64,000 nt of DNA, taken from positions 65,946,437-66,010,436 of the forward strand of contig NC_079134.1 of assembly GCF_945859705.1 (NCBI RefSeq). Reading direction: 5' to 3'. Shown one piece after another: positions 11,283-22,177 of the stretch (position 1 is its first letter; every line of letters begins with the position of its first letter). This DNA comes from Episyrphus balteatus. Its lineage: Eukaryota > Arthropoda > Insecta > Diptera > Syrphidae. Made by a program: the position numbers and the translations under genes. The notes beneath the pieces were generated by a model, which saw only the letters and a list, made by a program, of their open reading frames with translations, was not told where the DNA came from and searched no databases.

Positions 11283-11669
11283 TTTTTTGTCATCATCCGA
11301 AGGTTTTTATTATATCTAGACATTCCATTGTGATTTATTTTTATATTCCTTATCATATTTATTTATTTTTATTTATTTATTTATTTCATTTTTCGTGATT
11401 GCCTACAATCTATAAGATATAAAATCTTATAAAATTATAAAATAGAGGTAAGCTAATTTTACAGAATTGAGCCAAAAATGTTACTTTAATTAATAAAATT
11501 GAAAACAAATTAAGGATATGAGATATCTAAATATATAAGTTCAATTAATATTGTATAATAGCAAATTTAAATTGAATTGAAAAATGAGCTTTTAGAACTT
11601 TTTTAATGCTTGTTGCACTTTGGTTTTCTTTTAAGTTACGCGGTAATGAGTTCCAAAGACGGACGGAAT

Positions 11670-13232
11670 TTACAAAAATTGTCGCTCCGATGTTAGATAT
11701 GAGAAACGAGGAACGATTAACTGATGAGATCTGTGCGAGGATCCAATTCTAATTTTTTCAAAGCAGTATTGTGGCTGGCGTGTTAGAAGAATATCAGAGA
11801 ATAAAATTAAACTTCGATAATCGAGATAGTTTTCAAATGGCATATTCAGTAGGCGCGAAGCAAAACCGGATATTCTGTCGTATCTCCGTAGCCCGTATAC
11901 ATAACGTACGGTAGAATTAAATGCGACATTTAGTTTACGTTTGCTCACATAATTACAATTACAATAAATTTCGCTACTATATAATAGGATAGGAATAATC
12001 AAAGACCTAGCAAGGTGAAAACGCGTTTTTGTTGGAGTAAAAGCTTGTGTAACCCAAAGTGTACGAAGTGCACCATATACTTTGCCAACAATTCCATTAA
12101 TGTGGTTATCCCAGGTCAAAAAGCGGTTAAAGGTCACTCCGAAATTTTTTGCTGTTAAAACGTATTCGATTGGAGCATTGCTCAGAACAATCGGTGGAAA
12201 GTATGTGAGATCAATAGATTTTCTAAAAATGACAAGACACTTAGATTTTTTAGGGTTTAAAACAAGACCATTTGACTGCGACCAATTTACCACTTTTTCC
12301 AAGTCCTCATTGACACAAAATGCTCCATGCTCAATTAGTCCCAGTGGGCAGCTAAAATATAACTGAATGTCATCAGCGTACATGTGAGATGAACAATTTG
12401 CAAGTGAAGATGGAAGTTCATTCCAACTTGCACTGCTTGTCTTCTGTTAGTGAGGTAAGAAAAAATTAATTTTGTAGCACCGGATGAAAAATTAAAATTT
12501 TGCATAAGTTTTCTACACAAATTGACATGATTGACAGTGTCAAAAGCCTTTGAAAAGTCAAGCAAAACCAAGAAAGTAATCTGATCTTTGTCCAAAGCTT
12601 GCCTCAGGTCTTCAGTTACATTCAAAATTGCAGTTATACAACTGTGTTTTTTACGAAAACCAGATTGCTTTGGACTAAGCAATGAGTTGGCAGCGAGATA
12701 AGCATTTACTTGTTTTTGCAGAATCCTTTCAAAGGCCTTTGACAGAAATGGCAGTATGGAGATAGGCCTAAATTCGTCTTTTTTGGCATTTTTAGGAAGC
12801 GGTATGATTTTGGCAACTTTCCATAAGTCCGGGTACACGCCAGTCATCAAAATAGTGTTGAAAGCAAAAGTTATGTAGGGTAATACAATTGGCAAAATCA
12901 TACACAAAAAAGAAGGATGAACATCGAGCCCAACAACCTTTGACTTAATAGAAAGAACACTTTCGACCACATCAGCACTTATTTTCGACGCTGATTTGGG
13001 GGGTCTGTCCAGATGGAGTGGACACAAATATTTTATTGAGGATGTTACAATCAATATCCTCAGCTGGTCTGATTTTTGTCTTACCTATACCAATATTATG
13101 AATGTTTTTCCAAAGCTGACGTCCGTTTAACGTTGTGGTGAGCTGTAGAGAGAAATGAAGGGATTTGGCTTTACGTTTTTCCGCTACCACTCTATTTCGA
13201 AGCGAACAGAACGCACGACGCAGCTCATTCAA
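11670..13232 (-). pseudogene. LINE-B reverse transcriptase, frame-broken, VPQG box deleted
   Basis: Three overlapping frames make one enzyme. 13232-12972 is the EN-RT linker. 13054-12335 carries FRPISILPFLSKAFERIL and FLVLLDFSKAFDTVNH. 12383-11670 starts at MYADDIQLYFS with the catalytic YADD and continues with the thumb (TAKNFGVTF, LIIPILLYSSEIY). Near 12428 the protein passes directly from RRQAVQVG to a NELPSSLANC-like stretch, so the GVPQGSVLGPLL box, always between these, is missing: a deletion of about 25-30 residues. The enzyme would be inactive. Confidence 0.82.
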
Positions 13233-13244
13233 ACGATACCGCTT

Positions 13245-14217
13245 TCAATTTGTATAAGCATCATCTCGCTGTTGGATTAAATTTCTAATATTTACAGTGA
13301 ACCACGGTTTATTGTTTGGTTTAAGTATTTTTGTTTTTAATGGAACATGAGTATTAAACAGATTAGAAATATTATAAGTTAAAAATTCAATCTGGTCGTT
13401 TGATGACGGTAGATAATACATGTCATCCCAGTTTATTTCTCGTGTACGATCGCCAAGTTCCTGAACATTAATATTATGGAAATCTCGATAAGTAATTTTT
13501 TCAACGGAGAAATCAAGACTAAATCTTAGAGTGAGAAAAATTAAATCATGCTTTGAAAAAGCTGGCGCAGAAAGCTGATCATAAAAAGCAACATCATGAA
13601 TATCGCTAACAAACATCAGGTCCAACAACGAAGCATCTCTACCAAAATAATGAGTTGGTACGTTAGTGTTGACTGGTTTTAAATTGTAAGTTTGCTCATT
13701 ATGTGTCAGAACATTTGTATTTAAAAGATTGCAATTGAAATTTCCACAGAGTACAATATTGGGGGAGCTCAGAGAGATTTCCTCCAATACTGTATATAGT
13801 GGTGAGAAATCTATGTATCTATTAGGCCTGCAGATAGTACCCAAAAGCAAATTTCCATCATTACCTACAACTTCAACGAACAAATATTCAATAGTGCTAT
13901 CCTTAGTGGCTGAAAGTTTAAGTTTGCATTTAATTGTTCTCTTAACATAAATCGCAATGCCTCCCCCAACACGGTTCACTCTATTAAATCGAAAAAGCCT
14001 CTAAGCAACAGATATCATCATTTAGTTCATCCCTCAACCAAGTTTCAGTGACACAAATAACATCTACATCGGAATGAGTAAAAATATCGCGAAATTCATC
14101 AATCTTTAGAAGCAAACTTTGCGCATTGATGTGACAAATCCGGAGCCCACATTTCTGCTTGCTCAGAACTCGAACCATCGAACGCATTGATCTATTATTA
14201 GATATTACAACAAGCAA
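13245..14217 (-). pseudogene. LINE-B AP-type endonuclease, with GNFN in place of GDFN
   Basis: Two frames (14217-13984 and 13979-13245) give CHINAQSLLLKIDEF, VTETWLRDELND, RVGGGIAIYVKR, CRPNRYID, LCGNFNCNLL, LLDLMFVSD and FSKHDLIFLTLRF. In this family the fourth block is GDFN with a catalytic Asp; here it is GNFN. A stop or shift at about 13980 separates the two frames. It would nick the target DNA strand for priming. Confidence 0.8.
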
Positions 14218-14369
14218 AAATAAAGTTTTTTTTAAAGAAAGAAAATTTAAAAAGTAAATAATTTAAAAAAGAACGAATAAAAAAAAATTAATTTAATTGT
14301 ATGTATTAAAGTTAAATTATAATTTTGAAAATATATAAGAAAAAAAAAGAAAAGCAAAAAAAAAAAAAA

Positions 14370-15341
14370 ATATTAATTTTCATTCGAAAGTGATGATCTG
14401 GCAACGTCTTCGAGTCCCTCCATGCAGACAACAGGAACAGCTGTGTCATCTGCTTTACCTTTGACATATGTCGTTTTCCAAAATTCAAGGAGTGACACTC
14501 CTAGCTATATAATCACTCCAAAAGGAGTGATTTCAGATTCCAAACTTGAAAAAGGAGTGAATTTTTGGAGTGAATTCTTCACTCCCATAATTTTGAAGGA
14601 GTGACGGAGTGATTACCAATACTTCTACATTTGACTTCATGGATTGCTTGTCAAATTGTTGGGTGGTTGTTTTAACTTTTTTTGTGAAGGAAATTATATT
14701 TATTAACAAAAAAAATTCAATAAAGTATTGTAAAAAATCACTAAAAGTGAATTTAAAAGATTGTGTTATTATTTTATTCACTATTTCGTATTACAAACAC
14801 ATGCAAAGCAAACGTCAAATCACTCCACTTGTCAAATTCTTAGTGAACAAATTCCAAAATTGTACAAAAAAGGAGTGATTCACTCCCATAATTTTGGAAA
14901 ACGACAATAAACAACTCCCCGCGCGGAGAAGACAAGTGTTATTTGTTTGCTCTTTCTCAATTCAAGTGCACGCTGCATTATTAATTTATTTTTTTGAGTT
15001 AAGCTTTCGCGTATATGGATTGCAGAAGATGATGCGGGGGATCCATCAAGAACGAAGTGAATGTCTTCAAGGCAAAGCTGTCTATTGTTTACTTTACGGA
15101 ATTGTGCGATGGAAGTTAAAACATAGTTTTTGTCATACGGGGAAGTAAATTTAATTTTGAGCGCAGAGTTTAGCGAATTAAGCTTCGGGCGAATGCGGTA
15201 TATATTAATCAGTGACGGTGGTTTGATATTAATGGTATCGCAAATTAAATTGAAAATAGATCTTAAATTTTCATTTTGCACGAACGGAATACTGAAGATA
15301 AAAGCATCTCTGGCGATAATTTGATTTTCGTATGTGTTCAT
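14370..15341 (-). pseudogene. LINE-B ORF1, C-terminal half, interrupted by a MITE
   Basis: The frame from 15341 reads AFIFSIPFVQNENLRSI, NIYRIRPKLNSLNSALKIKF and LTQKNKLIMQRALELRKSK, the FP/ORF1p-like domain also seen in LINE-A. At GVVYCRFPKLWE it enters the MITE and stops. If the MITE (14469-14906) and one copy of its ATA duplication are taken out, the frame stays open through about 30 further residues to a stop near 14378. That confirms both the MITE limits and the duplication. Confidence 0.8.
14469..14906. mobile_element. 438-bp MITE with TGTCGTTTTCC ends and GGAGTGA arrays
   Basis: The ends are TGTCGTTTTCC and GGAAAACGACA (similarity extends to about 17 bp), flanked by ATA at 14466-14468 and 14907-14909. 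The heptamer GGAGTGA or its complement TCACTCC occurs 11 times, eight of them in the first 130 bp and three near the right end. Clustered subterminal motifs are usual transposase-binding sites in DNA transposons. The superfamily is not clear from ends and a 3-bp duplication alone. Frames inside it on both strands are not coding. Confidence 0.85.
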
Positions 15342-15345
15342 CGTG

Positions 15346-15820
15346 TGTTTAAGTTTCTATAGTTCTTCGGCAATGTCACTAGAGTTATTGTTTACATTAC
15401 TAAGTTCTGTGGCTTTTTCGTTTGATAAAGTTTTAGTGTTATTGCACTCCGCGGTAACATTTGCAAGTGACATTTTAATACTGTTCATATCAGTGTTGAG
15501 TGAATTAATATTTAAATTTAAATCAGAATTATTTAATTCTAGTTTGTCAACTCGGCTAGTTATGTCACTAATGTTTTTTTAATGTCTTTGATTTCGCGGC
15601 CTAGCTCCTCTGTTATTCTTTTCTCAGACTCTTCAAGTTTTTGAGACAATAATTTTACGATAAACTCACTTTGTTGGCGAAGCTTATCATCCATCCAAGA
15701 GTGATCGTCAAGCCCCATGGGTTTTGTAGTGGTTGTTCGGAGGGGAGATGGATTAACACGGGGCGAACTTACGGAGGAGGAGCTTTTAGTGCGGGAAACT
15801 GAACGTGTATTATTTGCCAT
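15346..15820 (-). pseudogene. LINE-B ORF1, N-terminal part with coiled coil
   Basis: The frame from 15820 (MANNTRSVSRTKSSSS) is basic and Ser-rich, then forms a coiled coil (LRQQSEFIVKLLSQKLEES, EELGREIKDIKK). It leaves frame in an A-run (T run near 15573-15580); the shifted frame continues a coiled coil, ISDITSRVDKLELNN followed by LNINSLNTDMNSIK, until a TAG near 15357 just before the next ATG. So one shift and one stop separate it from the C-terminal half. Confidence 0.7.
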
Positions 15821-16150
15821 GCGAACGAGAGTTTTTATGTGTTTTATGTAAGCGGGTGAGTTTGTTTATGTAAGATAAGTAGTGTTAGTGTAGAGAGTCG
15901 GTAAAATTTCACTCAAAGTACGAATTTTTTTTGTTTAAAATGAGACAAAGAAAAAAAAAGAAATTTAAGAAAATTATTTAACTTTAATTTGATCAAAAAT
16001 GAACACTTTATCCGACAAAACAACAGTGTAGTTCGTTTCAGAATGAATGGAACTATAAGCACAATAACTTTTTTTGGGGGTTGATTGCGTTTTCGATTAA
16101 AAATAAATAAAAACAGTGTCACCAGAATCAAAGCACGTCCACTCAGCAGC
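15821..16150 (-). other. LINE-B 5' UTR
   Basis: AT-rich and non-coding. On the minus strand it begins near GAGCTGCTGAGTGGACGTGC and leads to the ORF1 ATG at 15820. Such 5' regions normally hold the internal promoter of LINEs; no specific motif is claimed. Confidence 0.45.
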
Positions 16151-16578
16151 TCATACTTATTTTGGTTTCATAGATATGAAATGATTAGAATTTTCGACAG
16201 CAGAAACAAAATCTAGGACCAAAGGTTTTAATCGTGCAGATAATTCCTTGGCAATAAGGCTATTTGACTCACAATCGCTCTCAAAGGCACATTTTCTTTA
16301 TGAATTTTTGGAAGTCCATACAATTTTGGTGGTTGAATACAAGACAGAATATTATTAGCACTATTGATCAGTGATTTGCGACATAACGTCATTGTTCACC
16401 AATGTGCCGGTTTTGGAATGTCTTGATATAATATGGAAAGTGTACATTGTTAGAAGCAAACGAAATAAAATTAATTAATTCTAATGTTAATTTGTTCTGG
16501 AAATGTGTTAATTATAAAAGTCATGTATTGTCTGTGCACATTTGAAAAGTCAATCATAACTTTGCACTCCTACAAGAG
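16151..16578 (-). pseudogene. P1 N-terminal RT fragment
   Basis: On the minus strand, at about 16345-16275, the reading PPKLYGLPKIHKENVPLRAI is the hallmark second RT block of Penelope-like elements. After a frameshift it continues AKELSARLKPLVLDFVSAVE down to about 16165. Upstream towards 16578 decayed N-terminal sequence continues across the hAT-like element to 19773-19850 (CCFCQKNLIRIVT). Several stops and shifts are present. Confidence 0.72.
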
Positions 16579-17044
16579 TCACTATTAGTGATGGGCAAAT
16601 ACCCAGTATATACCATTTGTGGGTTTATACCCTGGGTATATATCGGGTATTTACCAAAAACGAGGGTAAAAACGGGTATTTACTTATAAGGGCTACAAAC
16701 AGGGCCCTGTTTCAGAGCTACTACATCAACTACATCCACTACATCAGCAACCTCAAAAGCCAATAGTTGAGTCCGATTGAAATTCGGGAAATATTTCTTA
16801 TGGTTTAAATAGTGTAAATGTTCAAAAAATGCTTCGTGAAGTCCAACAGCCCTCCGCAATTAATGTTTAAAGTCATTGATGTAGCTGATGTAAACAGTGT
16901 ATTAAGCTCTGAAATAGGCTCCTTATCTTATATATATAATTCTCCTGTGCGTTTGTTTGTGACCCTACTCCTTCTAAACGACTGGACAGATTTTTCTGAA
17001 ATTTGGTGGGTGTGATAACGTCCATTAGAGACAGGTTTTGTTTC

Positions 17045-17560
17045 ATAATTGGACCCGGTAGGTGGCGCTGTTGTCGAGTTGTACGAAAATTGCATATTCT
17101 GAACGAACGACTGGACAGATTTTTGTGAAATTTTGTGTATGTGATAAAGTCCATCCGAGACAGGATTGTTTTATAATTGGACCCAGTAGGTGGCACTGTT
17201 GTCGAGTTTTAGGAAAATTGTATATTTTGAACGAACGACTGGACAGATTTTTGGGAAATTTTGTTTATGTGATAAGGTACGTCCGAGACAAGTTTTTTTT
17301 TATAATTGGACCCGTTAGGTTGTGCTGTTGTCGAGTTTTAGGATAATTTCATATTTTGAACGAACGACTGAACAGATTTTTGTGAAATTTTGTTTATGTG
17401 ATAAGGTCCGTCCGAGACAGGTTTTTTTTATAATTGGACCCGGTAGGTGGTGCTGTTGTCGAGTTTTAGAAAAATTGCATATTTTGACCAGACTGGAGAG
17501 ATTTTTGTGAAATTTTGTGTGTGTGATATGGACCCAGTAGGTGTCGCTGTTGTCAAGTTA
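17045..17560 (+). repeat. Tandem repeats of about 118-135 bp inside the Helitron
   Basis: The unit contains AATTGGACCCGGTAGGTGG, a TGTTGTCGAG block, CATATTTTGAACGAACGACTG, and ACAGATTTTTGTGAAATTTTG. It recurs from about 17047, 17172, 17305 and 17432, with a shortened unit near 17527 and a remnant near 17709. Units differ by point changes and small indels. Small frames on both strands here come from the repeat and are not genes. Confidence 0.85.
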
Positions 17561-17614
17561 TAGTTAAATTCCATATTTGAAGTCCGAATGACAGTAGATA
17601 TAGATTTTTATGAA

Positions 17615-17618
<4 letters not shown>

Positions 17619-17672
<54 letters not shown>
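17619..17672 (+). repeat. (TG)n microsatellite
   Basis: A run of about 27 TG dinucleotides follows the last tandem unit within the Helitron. The start is GAAATTTTGTGTG, the repeat's own end, so it probably expanded from the short TGTGTG present in each unit. Confidence 0.95.
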
Positions 17673-17673
<1 letters not shown>

Positions 17674-19899
17674 TAAGGTTCGTTCGAGACAGGTTTTGTT
17701 TTATAGTTGGACCTGGTATGTTGTCAAGTTATAAGCAAATTCAATATTTGGGGTTCAAAATCGCTCATATTCAAGGGTAATAAAAACAAACATGAATTTA
17801 CTCTTTAAAATGTTAGTCCCGCAAAGAAAATTGTTTACCATCAGTATATCTCAATTAAATTTATGACTGCATCTTAAAATTTGTTTAAGTTGTTTCAACT
17901 ACCATTAATACAATTTCCGCATAAAAATCAAATGATTTATTTTTTTTAAAGAAATATTTCGACGTATGTATGAAAAGAATTAAGACGAAATCTTTTCATT
18001 TTTAATCGTTTTTTTTAAGATTTTATCCTGTTGCTATTGTTTTGGTTACTGGCTCCAACATTACTCACACGGTAACGGTTAAGAAACGAACAAATACAAA
18101 CTTCAATGAAACCAAAATATGTAAGAGAGAGAATACTATTTTTAAAGTGGATTAAAAATGAGCGTTGAAAGTGGATGCTACATTCCGCAAATAAATATTT
18201 GGGAAGTTAAAACGAAAGTCAACAAAACAAAAACAATGGTTGTTTGTATAGTCGGTTTACGGACGATAATTTTACGTGATAACGTCATAAGAAAACAGGT
18301 TGTTTAAACAAAAAAAAAGTAAAAAGATCGTTCTTGGTGTTGGAATTCCAGGCCTCTGGTGCAAAACACAAATCATTAACAGTTTCACAAAAGAAAGGGA
18401 GAATGAGTCATATTTTTCTATAATGGCAGGCGGGATTCATCGATTTAGGCACTTTTTGCAAAAAAAAAATAAGAAGTGAAACCAGAGCCAGTTTTTGTAT
18501 ATTTGTGAATTATATAACCTTTATTGGTTGAATAAATTCCGATAAAAATTTGTAATAGCTGTCAAACAAATGATTTGCTTTGTTTAATATTTTAAACAGT
18601 TTTACATATGTATGTACCTATGTGTAATGGGAAAAGGTTAACACATTACAAAATCAAAAATTGGAAATAAAACTTGGAAAAGGGGGAACGAAGTCCGCCG
18701 GGTCAGCTAGTATTATATAAACATGACAGGGGCACACTTGTTCGGTCTTCTTGATTGAGGTTATTTTGTTGTGTTAAATTTTGGAGGAAAAAACAATTAA
18801 TTTTTTTGTTCACCCACGTTTATTAGTGTTTGTTTTTCAAAAACGGATGTATAGTTTTAAATGATATTTTCAGAGTTATGACGTTATGAGCAAGAAAAAA
18901 GTAATTTATGCAAAATCCGCTTAAATTGAAACGGCTTGAAAACAGCCCTATTTATAAAAAAAGTTTTATTTAATTAAAGACACTAGCGGAAAAAATTAAC
19001 GGATCAAAAGAAAAATTCCAAAATTTTAAACAAGATAAAGCTCAAACTTTCTAGTTTTGAGAAATCATAATGATTTTTTTTCAAGCTACATGTTCGGCTC
19101 AATCCTATTAAATCCAAAAAAAAGAAAATTGGAAATTTTTCCTTTTTTTTTTTGGTCTAAAAACTTGGAAAAAATCTTTCCAGCTTAACCCCAATATGGA
19201 TCGGATAACTTGTTTATCCAGCTTAAATTTTCTTTTTTAAAGTTTGATTTCGACGCTGAGATATCGATTTTAGAACGGGAAAGGATCTTTTTGGCTTTAG
19301 ATCAATAAATCAGCATCCGCTTCAACAATAAGTTGAAGGCTAAAATTGATTTGGGGTGTTTCGACCCACTCACACCCCTCCCCTTACCACCAAAATATTG
19401 TGTTGACGTCTGAACTACATATGTGTACAAAGTTTCAGCTTGATACGATAATCGGAAGTCGGTCAAAATTAACTTCTTCGATTTTATTACATTGCTAGTT
19501 AGTTTGTTTGTTACAAGTGAAGCTAATAAAAGCTTATTAAAAATACAAGTATTGATTGAAAACGTTCTAAAGGGCATGTAATGGAATTTATGCAAAAAAT
19601 ATTTCTTGACATCACTCCTCCCCCTAGTGGGATGTTTCATTTTCGTCTGTAAATCGTAAATACCCTCATTTTGGGTATATACCCGCCGTTTGGGTATTTA
19701 CCCGGTATAAACCCGGTAAATACCCATTTGTAAATACCCACCCGATTGGTATATACCCGAGGCACATCACTAGTCACTATGCGAATTAAATTCTTTTGAC
19801 AAAAACAACAAACCAAATGTAAATTTGCCATATCAAAATAGTCAAAGAAAGGTCACTTGGATGTTAGCAGAGAAAATACAAAAAAGCAAAGAATTGATA

Positions 19900-20952
19900 G
19901 GGCTTAAGAGCAAAGCCAATAGCAAAAAAAAATTCTTTAGCACATTCGTCTCCTGCTATAAATCGTGTTCTTAAAAATTCCAGTAATTATTCGGTTTCCC
20001 CTGGTCCCTCTAATCGATTGACTGTTGATGGTGACAATGCGCTTTCTCTCTCTGAACTTACTCAGAGTGTAGTAAATGTTGTTGGAGTTCATGATAACAT
20101 CGATGACGTTGTTATAGATAATGCTCTTACTTTATCTGCTGGAAAAGATGATAATGTAAAGAGCCAAAGTCAGCAACAATCATTGCCTCCTACCTCTCCA
20201 ATTTCTGAGTTTATAATTGTTATAGCCTGAGATGGCTAGGTCACGTGGAGCGCATGGACAACAATGCTCTGGCCCGGAAAGTTTTCGACTACAACCTAGA
20301 GGGACGGCGCAGTAGAGGAAGACCTCGTCTGAGGTGGCCAAACCAAGTGGAAGGGGACCTCAATCAACTTGGCGTGCGCAACTGGAAGCATAGAGCTAAG
20401 GATAGAGCTGGCTGGCGAAGCTTGTTGGTTGAGGCCCAAATCCACAGCGGATTGTAGCCGCCTTACGGCGCTGGTCACCCTAAGTAAGTAAGTAAGTATA
20501 ATTGTTGACGGAGATTTCAAAAATAATTGCGACAATGTACGTAACAAAGACGAGGATAAAGATGGTAAAGTAAATGCGAATAATGAAGATTTTGTAGATC
20601 ACGAAAATATTAACAATAAACCAAATGATACTAAATCTGGTATAAGTGATGACCATACTGATCTTGAGGTGTATTTTAAACTAAAATGGTTTTATATATC
20701 AAGTTTTAAACCAAATACAAAACCAGAATCCATAGTTTCATACGTCTCAAAGAAAACAAATTTGTGTGCAAAGCTTTTTTCTTGTTATAAATTGTTGGCA
20801 AAATATAATCAGACAGAAAAAGATGAATGGAGACCAAATTTTGTTAATTTTAAAATTGGATGCCCATTGGAACACGTAAATTCAATCTTTCGTACCGATT
20901 TTTGGCCAATGGGTGGGAATTTTCGTACTTTTGATTATAAGCCCAAAAACTA
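19900..20952 (+). pseudogene. LINE-C ORF1, interrupted
   Basis: An open reading through VSPGPSNRLTVDGDNALSLS, rich in Asp/Ser, is interrupted by the fragment at 20222-20496. It resumes with IIVDGDFKNN, an acidic stretch, and the conserved tail KLKWFYISSFKPNTKPESIV, LCAKLFSCYKL, NFVNFKIGCP and FWPMGGNFRTF before a stop at 20952. The tail is the C-terminal domain found in ORF1 of many insect CR1/Jockey elements (recognised by motif). The upstream start is not clear. Confidence 0.72.
20222..20496 (+). mobile_element. RTE-like LINE 3' fragment with 10-bp TSD
   Basis: A 5'-truncated 275-bp copy encodes WLGHVERMDNNALARKVFDY, GRPRLRWPNQVEGDLNQLGV and RAGWRSLLVEAQIHSGL, the extreme C-terminus of an RTE-like RT protein, then a short 3' UTR and a (TAAG)n tail. 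It is flanked by TATAATTGTT at 20212-20221 and 20497-20506. The frame stays open for about 70 residues. A close copy (49219-49500) lies in the LOA-clade element. Confidence 0.9.
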
Positions 20953-21234
20953 ATAAGTGCTGCTATTGTTCAATTCAATTCAATTTAGTTTATTGAACTT
21001 GTTATTTACATATGACTTAAAACTAACTTATTTCTAAGATACATTGATTGATACAAAATTTTGTTGGCACAGAGGGGGCCTAACCTTTTACAATGACTAA
21101 GTTATAAAATATAAATAAATATTATACATGGATATACTTAATTTAAAAAGTATGCTGACTAGGTTTTTCTCGGGGTGTTCAGACCCGATGTCCAGTTGTG
21201 GGGTTGGTTGAGTTGGGCGTTTAGCCACGGTAAT

Positions 21235-22170
21235 TTATGCCGACTGGGTGTCGGCGTAAAAGGTAACTGCTTCTTCGTTGTCCATTGAAATTATGTACTC
21301 ATCCAGTATATCCAAAGCGCAAAGGTATCTAGGTTCCGGATGTCGTTGTTGGGCTGTCATTCTTCTCATCAGCTGATTGGGATGATTAGCGATATTTTTT
21401 ACAAGTATCTTCGTCGATTGCAGTAGATACTTGTCCAGTGGTATGATTTTTACTTCCTCGTAGAATCGCTTGTTGCTGTAGTATTTTTGTCGCTGTCGAT
21501 CGAAGTAAAGTCCGGTGCACATCCTCAGTATTTTTCTCTCGAACATTTGTAGTTCCTTCATGGCTGTCTTGGAGATGGTATACCATACCGGAAAGCTGTA
21601 GGCAATGACTGGGCGCAGAAGCTGCTTGTAGATCAAGAGTTTCGTTGGTTGACTTAATCCTGTTCTTCTTTTTATCAGAGGGTGAAGGCGATGGAAGACA
21701 AAGTTGGCTTTTTTGAGGACCAATTGGGAGCGATTGTTGAATCTGAGGAGCTCGTTAAAGTTGATTCCTAAGAACTTGGCGCTGCGTTTGGCTGGCAATC
21801 TAGTTCCATCTGGAAGTGTCAATTTGATGCTTCTACAGCTTCCAGCCGACCGACTGCCTCTTCCTCCTGGTCGTCTAAGGCACAATAGTTCCGAATTGGA
21901 TGAGTTGATCCGGATACCCCATTTCCTGTAGAACTCATACAGTTTCCGAATGTGAGCTTCGACTTTCCTGGCAGCTATGGTTGGCAAGATGGCGGTTGGT
22001 CTGATGTCAGGATGCTGCAAAGAAAGGGGCCAAGTTTGGATCCTTGAGCAACTCCAGCTCGAATGACTTTCATTGGTGATTACCGATCCTCCACTTACAC
22101 ATAAAAGTTTCTGGAAGAGAGAAAAGAAAAAATAATTTTTTTTTTTTTTTGCCAAAGGAAAGCTTAGTAA
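21235..22170 (-). pseudogene. Jockey ORF2 C-terminal part (RT thumb onward)
   Basis: Within the frame 22266-21235 the genuine part starts around WSCSRIQTWPLSLQHPDIRP. It continues KVEAHIRKLYEFYRKWGIRI, KFLGINFNELLRF, QLLRPVIAYSFPVWY and a C-terminus ending FYADTQSA. IAARKVEAHI normally follows the YADD block within 30 residues; that block is absent, so the deletion joint is near 22010-22180, by the T-rich run at 22136-22150. The first 60 or so residues of the frame are not related to RT. Confidence 0.78.
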
Positions 22171-22177
22171 ATGAAGT

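Larger units (their letters stand above)
11336..16150 (-). mobile_element. LINE-B: Jockey/CR1-type element nested in P1
   Basis: Reading the minus strand: 5' UTR (about 16150-15821), ORF1 (15820-14370, interrupted by a MITE), endonuclease (14217-13245), reverse transcriptase (13232-11670), 3' UTR and a TTTATTT-type tail at 11355-11390. The architecture and motifs resemble LINE-A, but the sequence differs. P1 sequence lies on both sides. The 5' end is set where the P1 reading (FVSAVENSNHF) is lost near 16160. A clean TSD was not found. Confidence 0.82.
16926..18710 (+). mobile_element. Non-autonomous Helitron, 5'-TC...CTAG-3', inserted A|T
   Basis: It begins TCTTATATATATAATTCTCC and ends CCGCCGGGTCAGCTAG, preceded by a short GC-rich stem region (GAACGAAGTCCGCCGGG). 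The base before is A and the base after is T. Removing it joins GGCTCCTTA to TATTATATAAAC, exactly the sequence of the uninterrupted copy at 180-210 (reverse complement). That is the hallmark of Helitron insertion without target duplication. No Rep/helicase frame is present, so it was moved in trans. Confidence 0.95.
16586..19772. mobile_element. hAT-like non-autonomous element, 8-bp TSD GTCACTAT
   Basis: The ends are TAGTGATGGGC and (inverted) TAGTGATGTGC, flanked by perfect GTCACTAT duplications at 16578-16585 and 19773-19780. An 8-bp duplication and TAGTGATG ends point to hAT. Both termini carry arrays of GGGTATTTAC/GGGTATATAC-like motifs over about 110 bp. The element is 3,187 bp, of which 1,785 bp is a nested Helitron. 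The frame at 19302-19640 is not coding: no transposase motif is visible. Confidence 0.92.
9940..19850 (-). mobile_element. Penelope-like P1, split by LINE-B and a hAT-like element
   Basis: P1 runs on the minus strand in three blocks: an N-terminal stretch around 19773-19850 and 16140-16578 (joined when the hAT-like element at 16586-19772 and one TSD are removed), then the RT C-terminal half, GIY-YIG and 3' tail at 9940-11335. LINE-B occupies the gap 11336-16150. The 3' tail (10001-10061) equals that of P3 at 41395-41460. A segment of about 25-30 residues around the first catalytic Asp of the RT is missing at the LINE-B junction, so insertion was accompanied or followed by a deletion. Confidence 0.8.

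Noticed and set aside
16818..17510. Overlapping 62-107-residue frames on both strands
   Set aside because: Produced by the Helitron tandem repeats, partly crossing the Helitron junction.
17045..17560. Possible CRISPR array
   Set aside because: Units are diverged direct tandem repeats without unique spacers, in a eukaryotic transposon.
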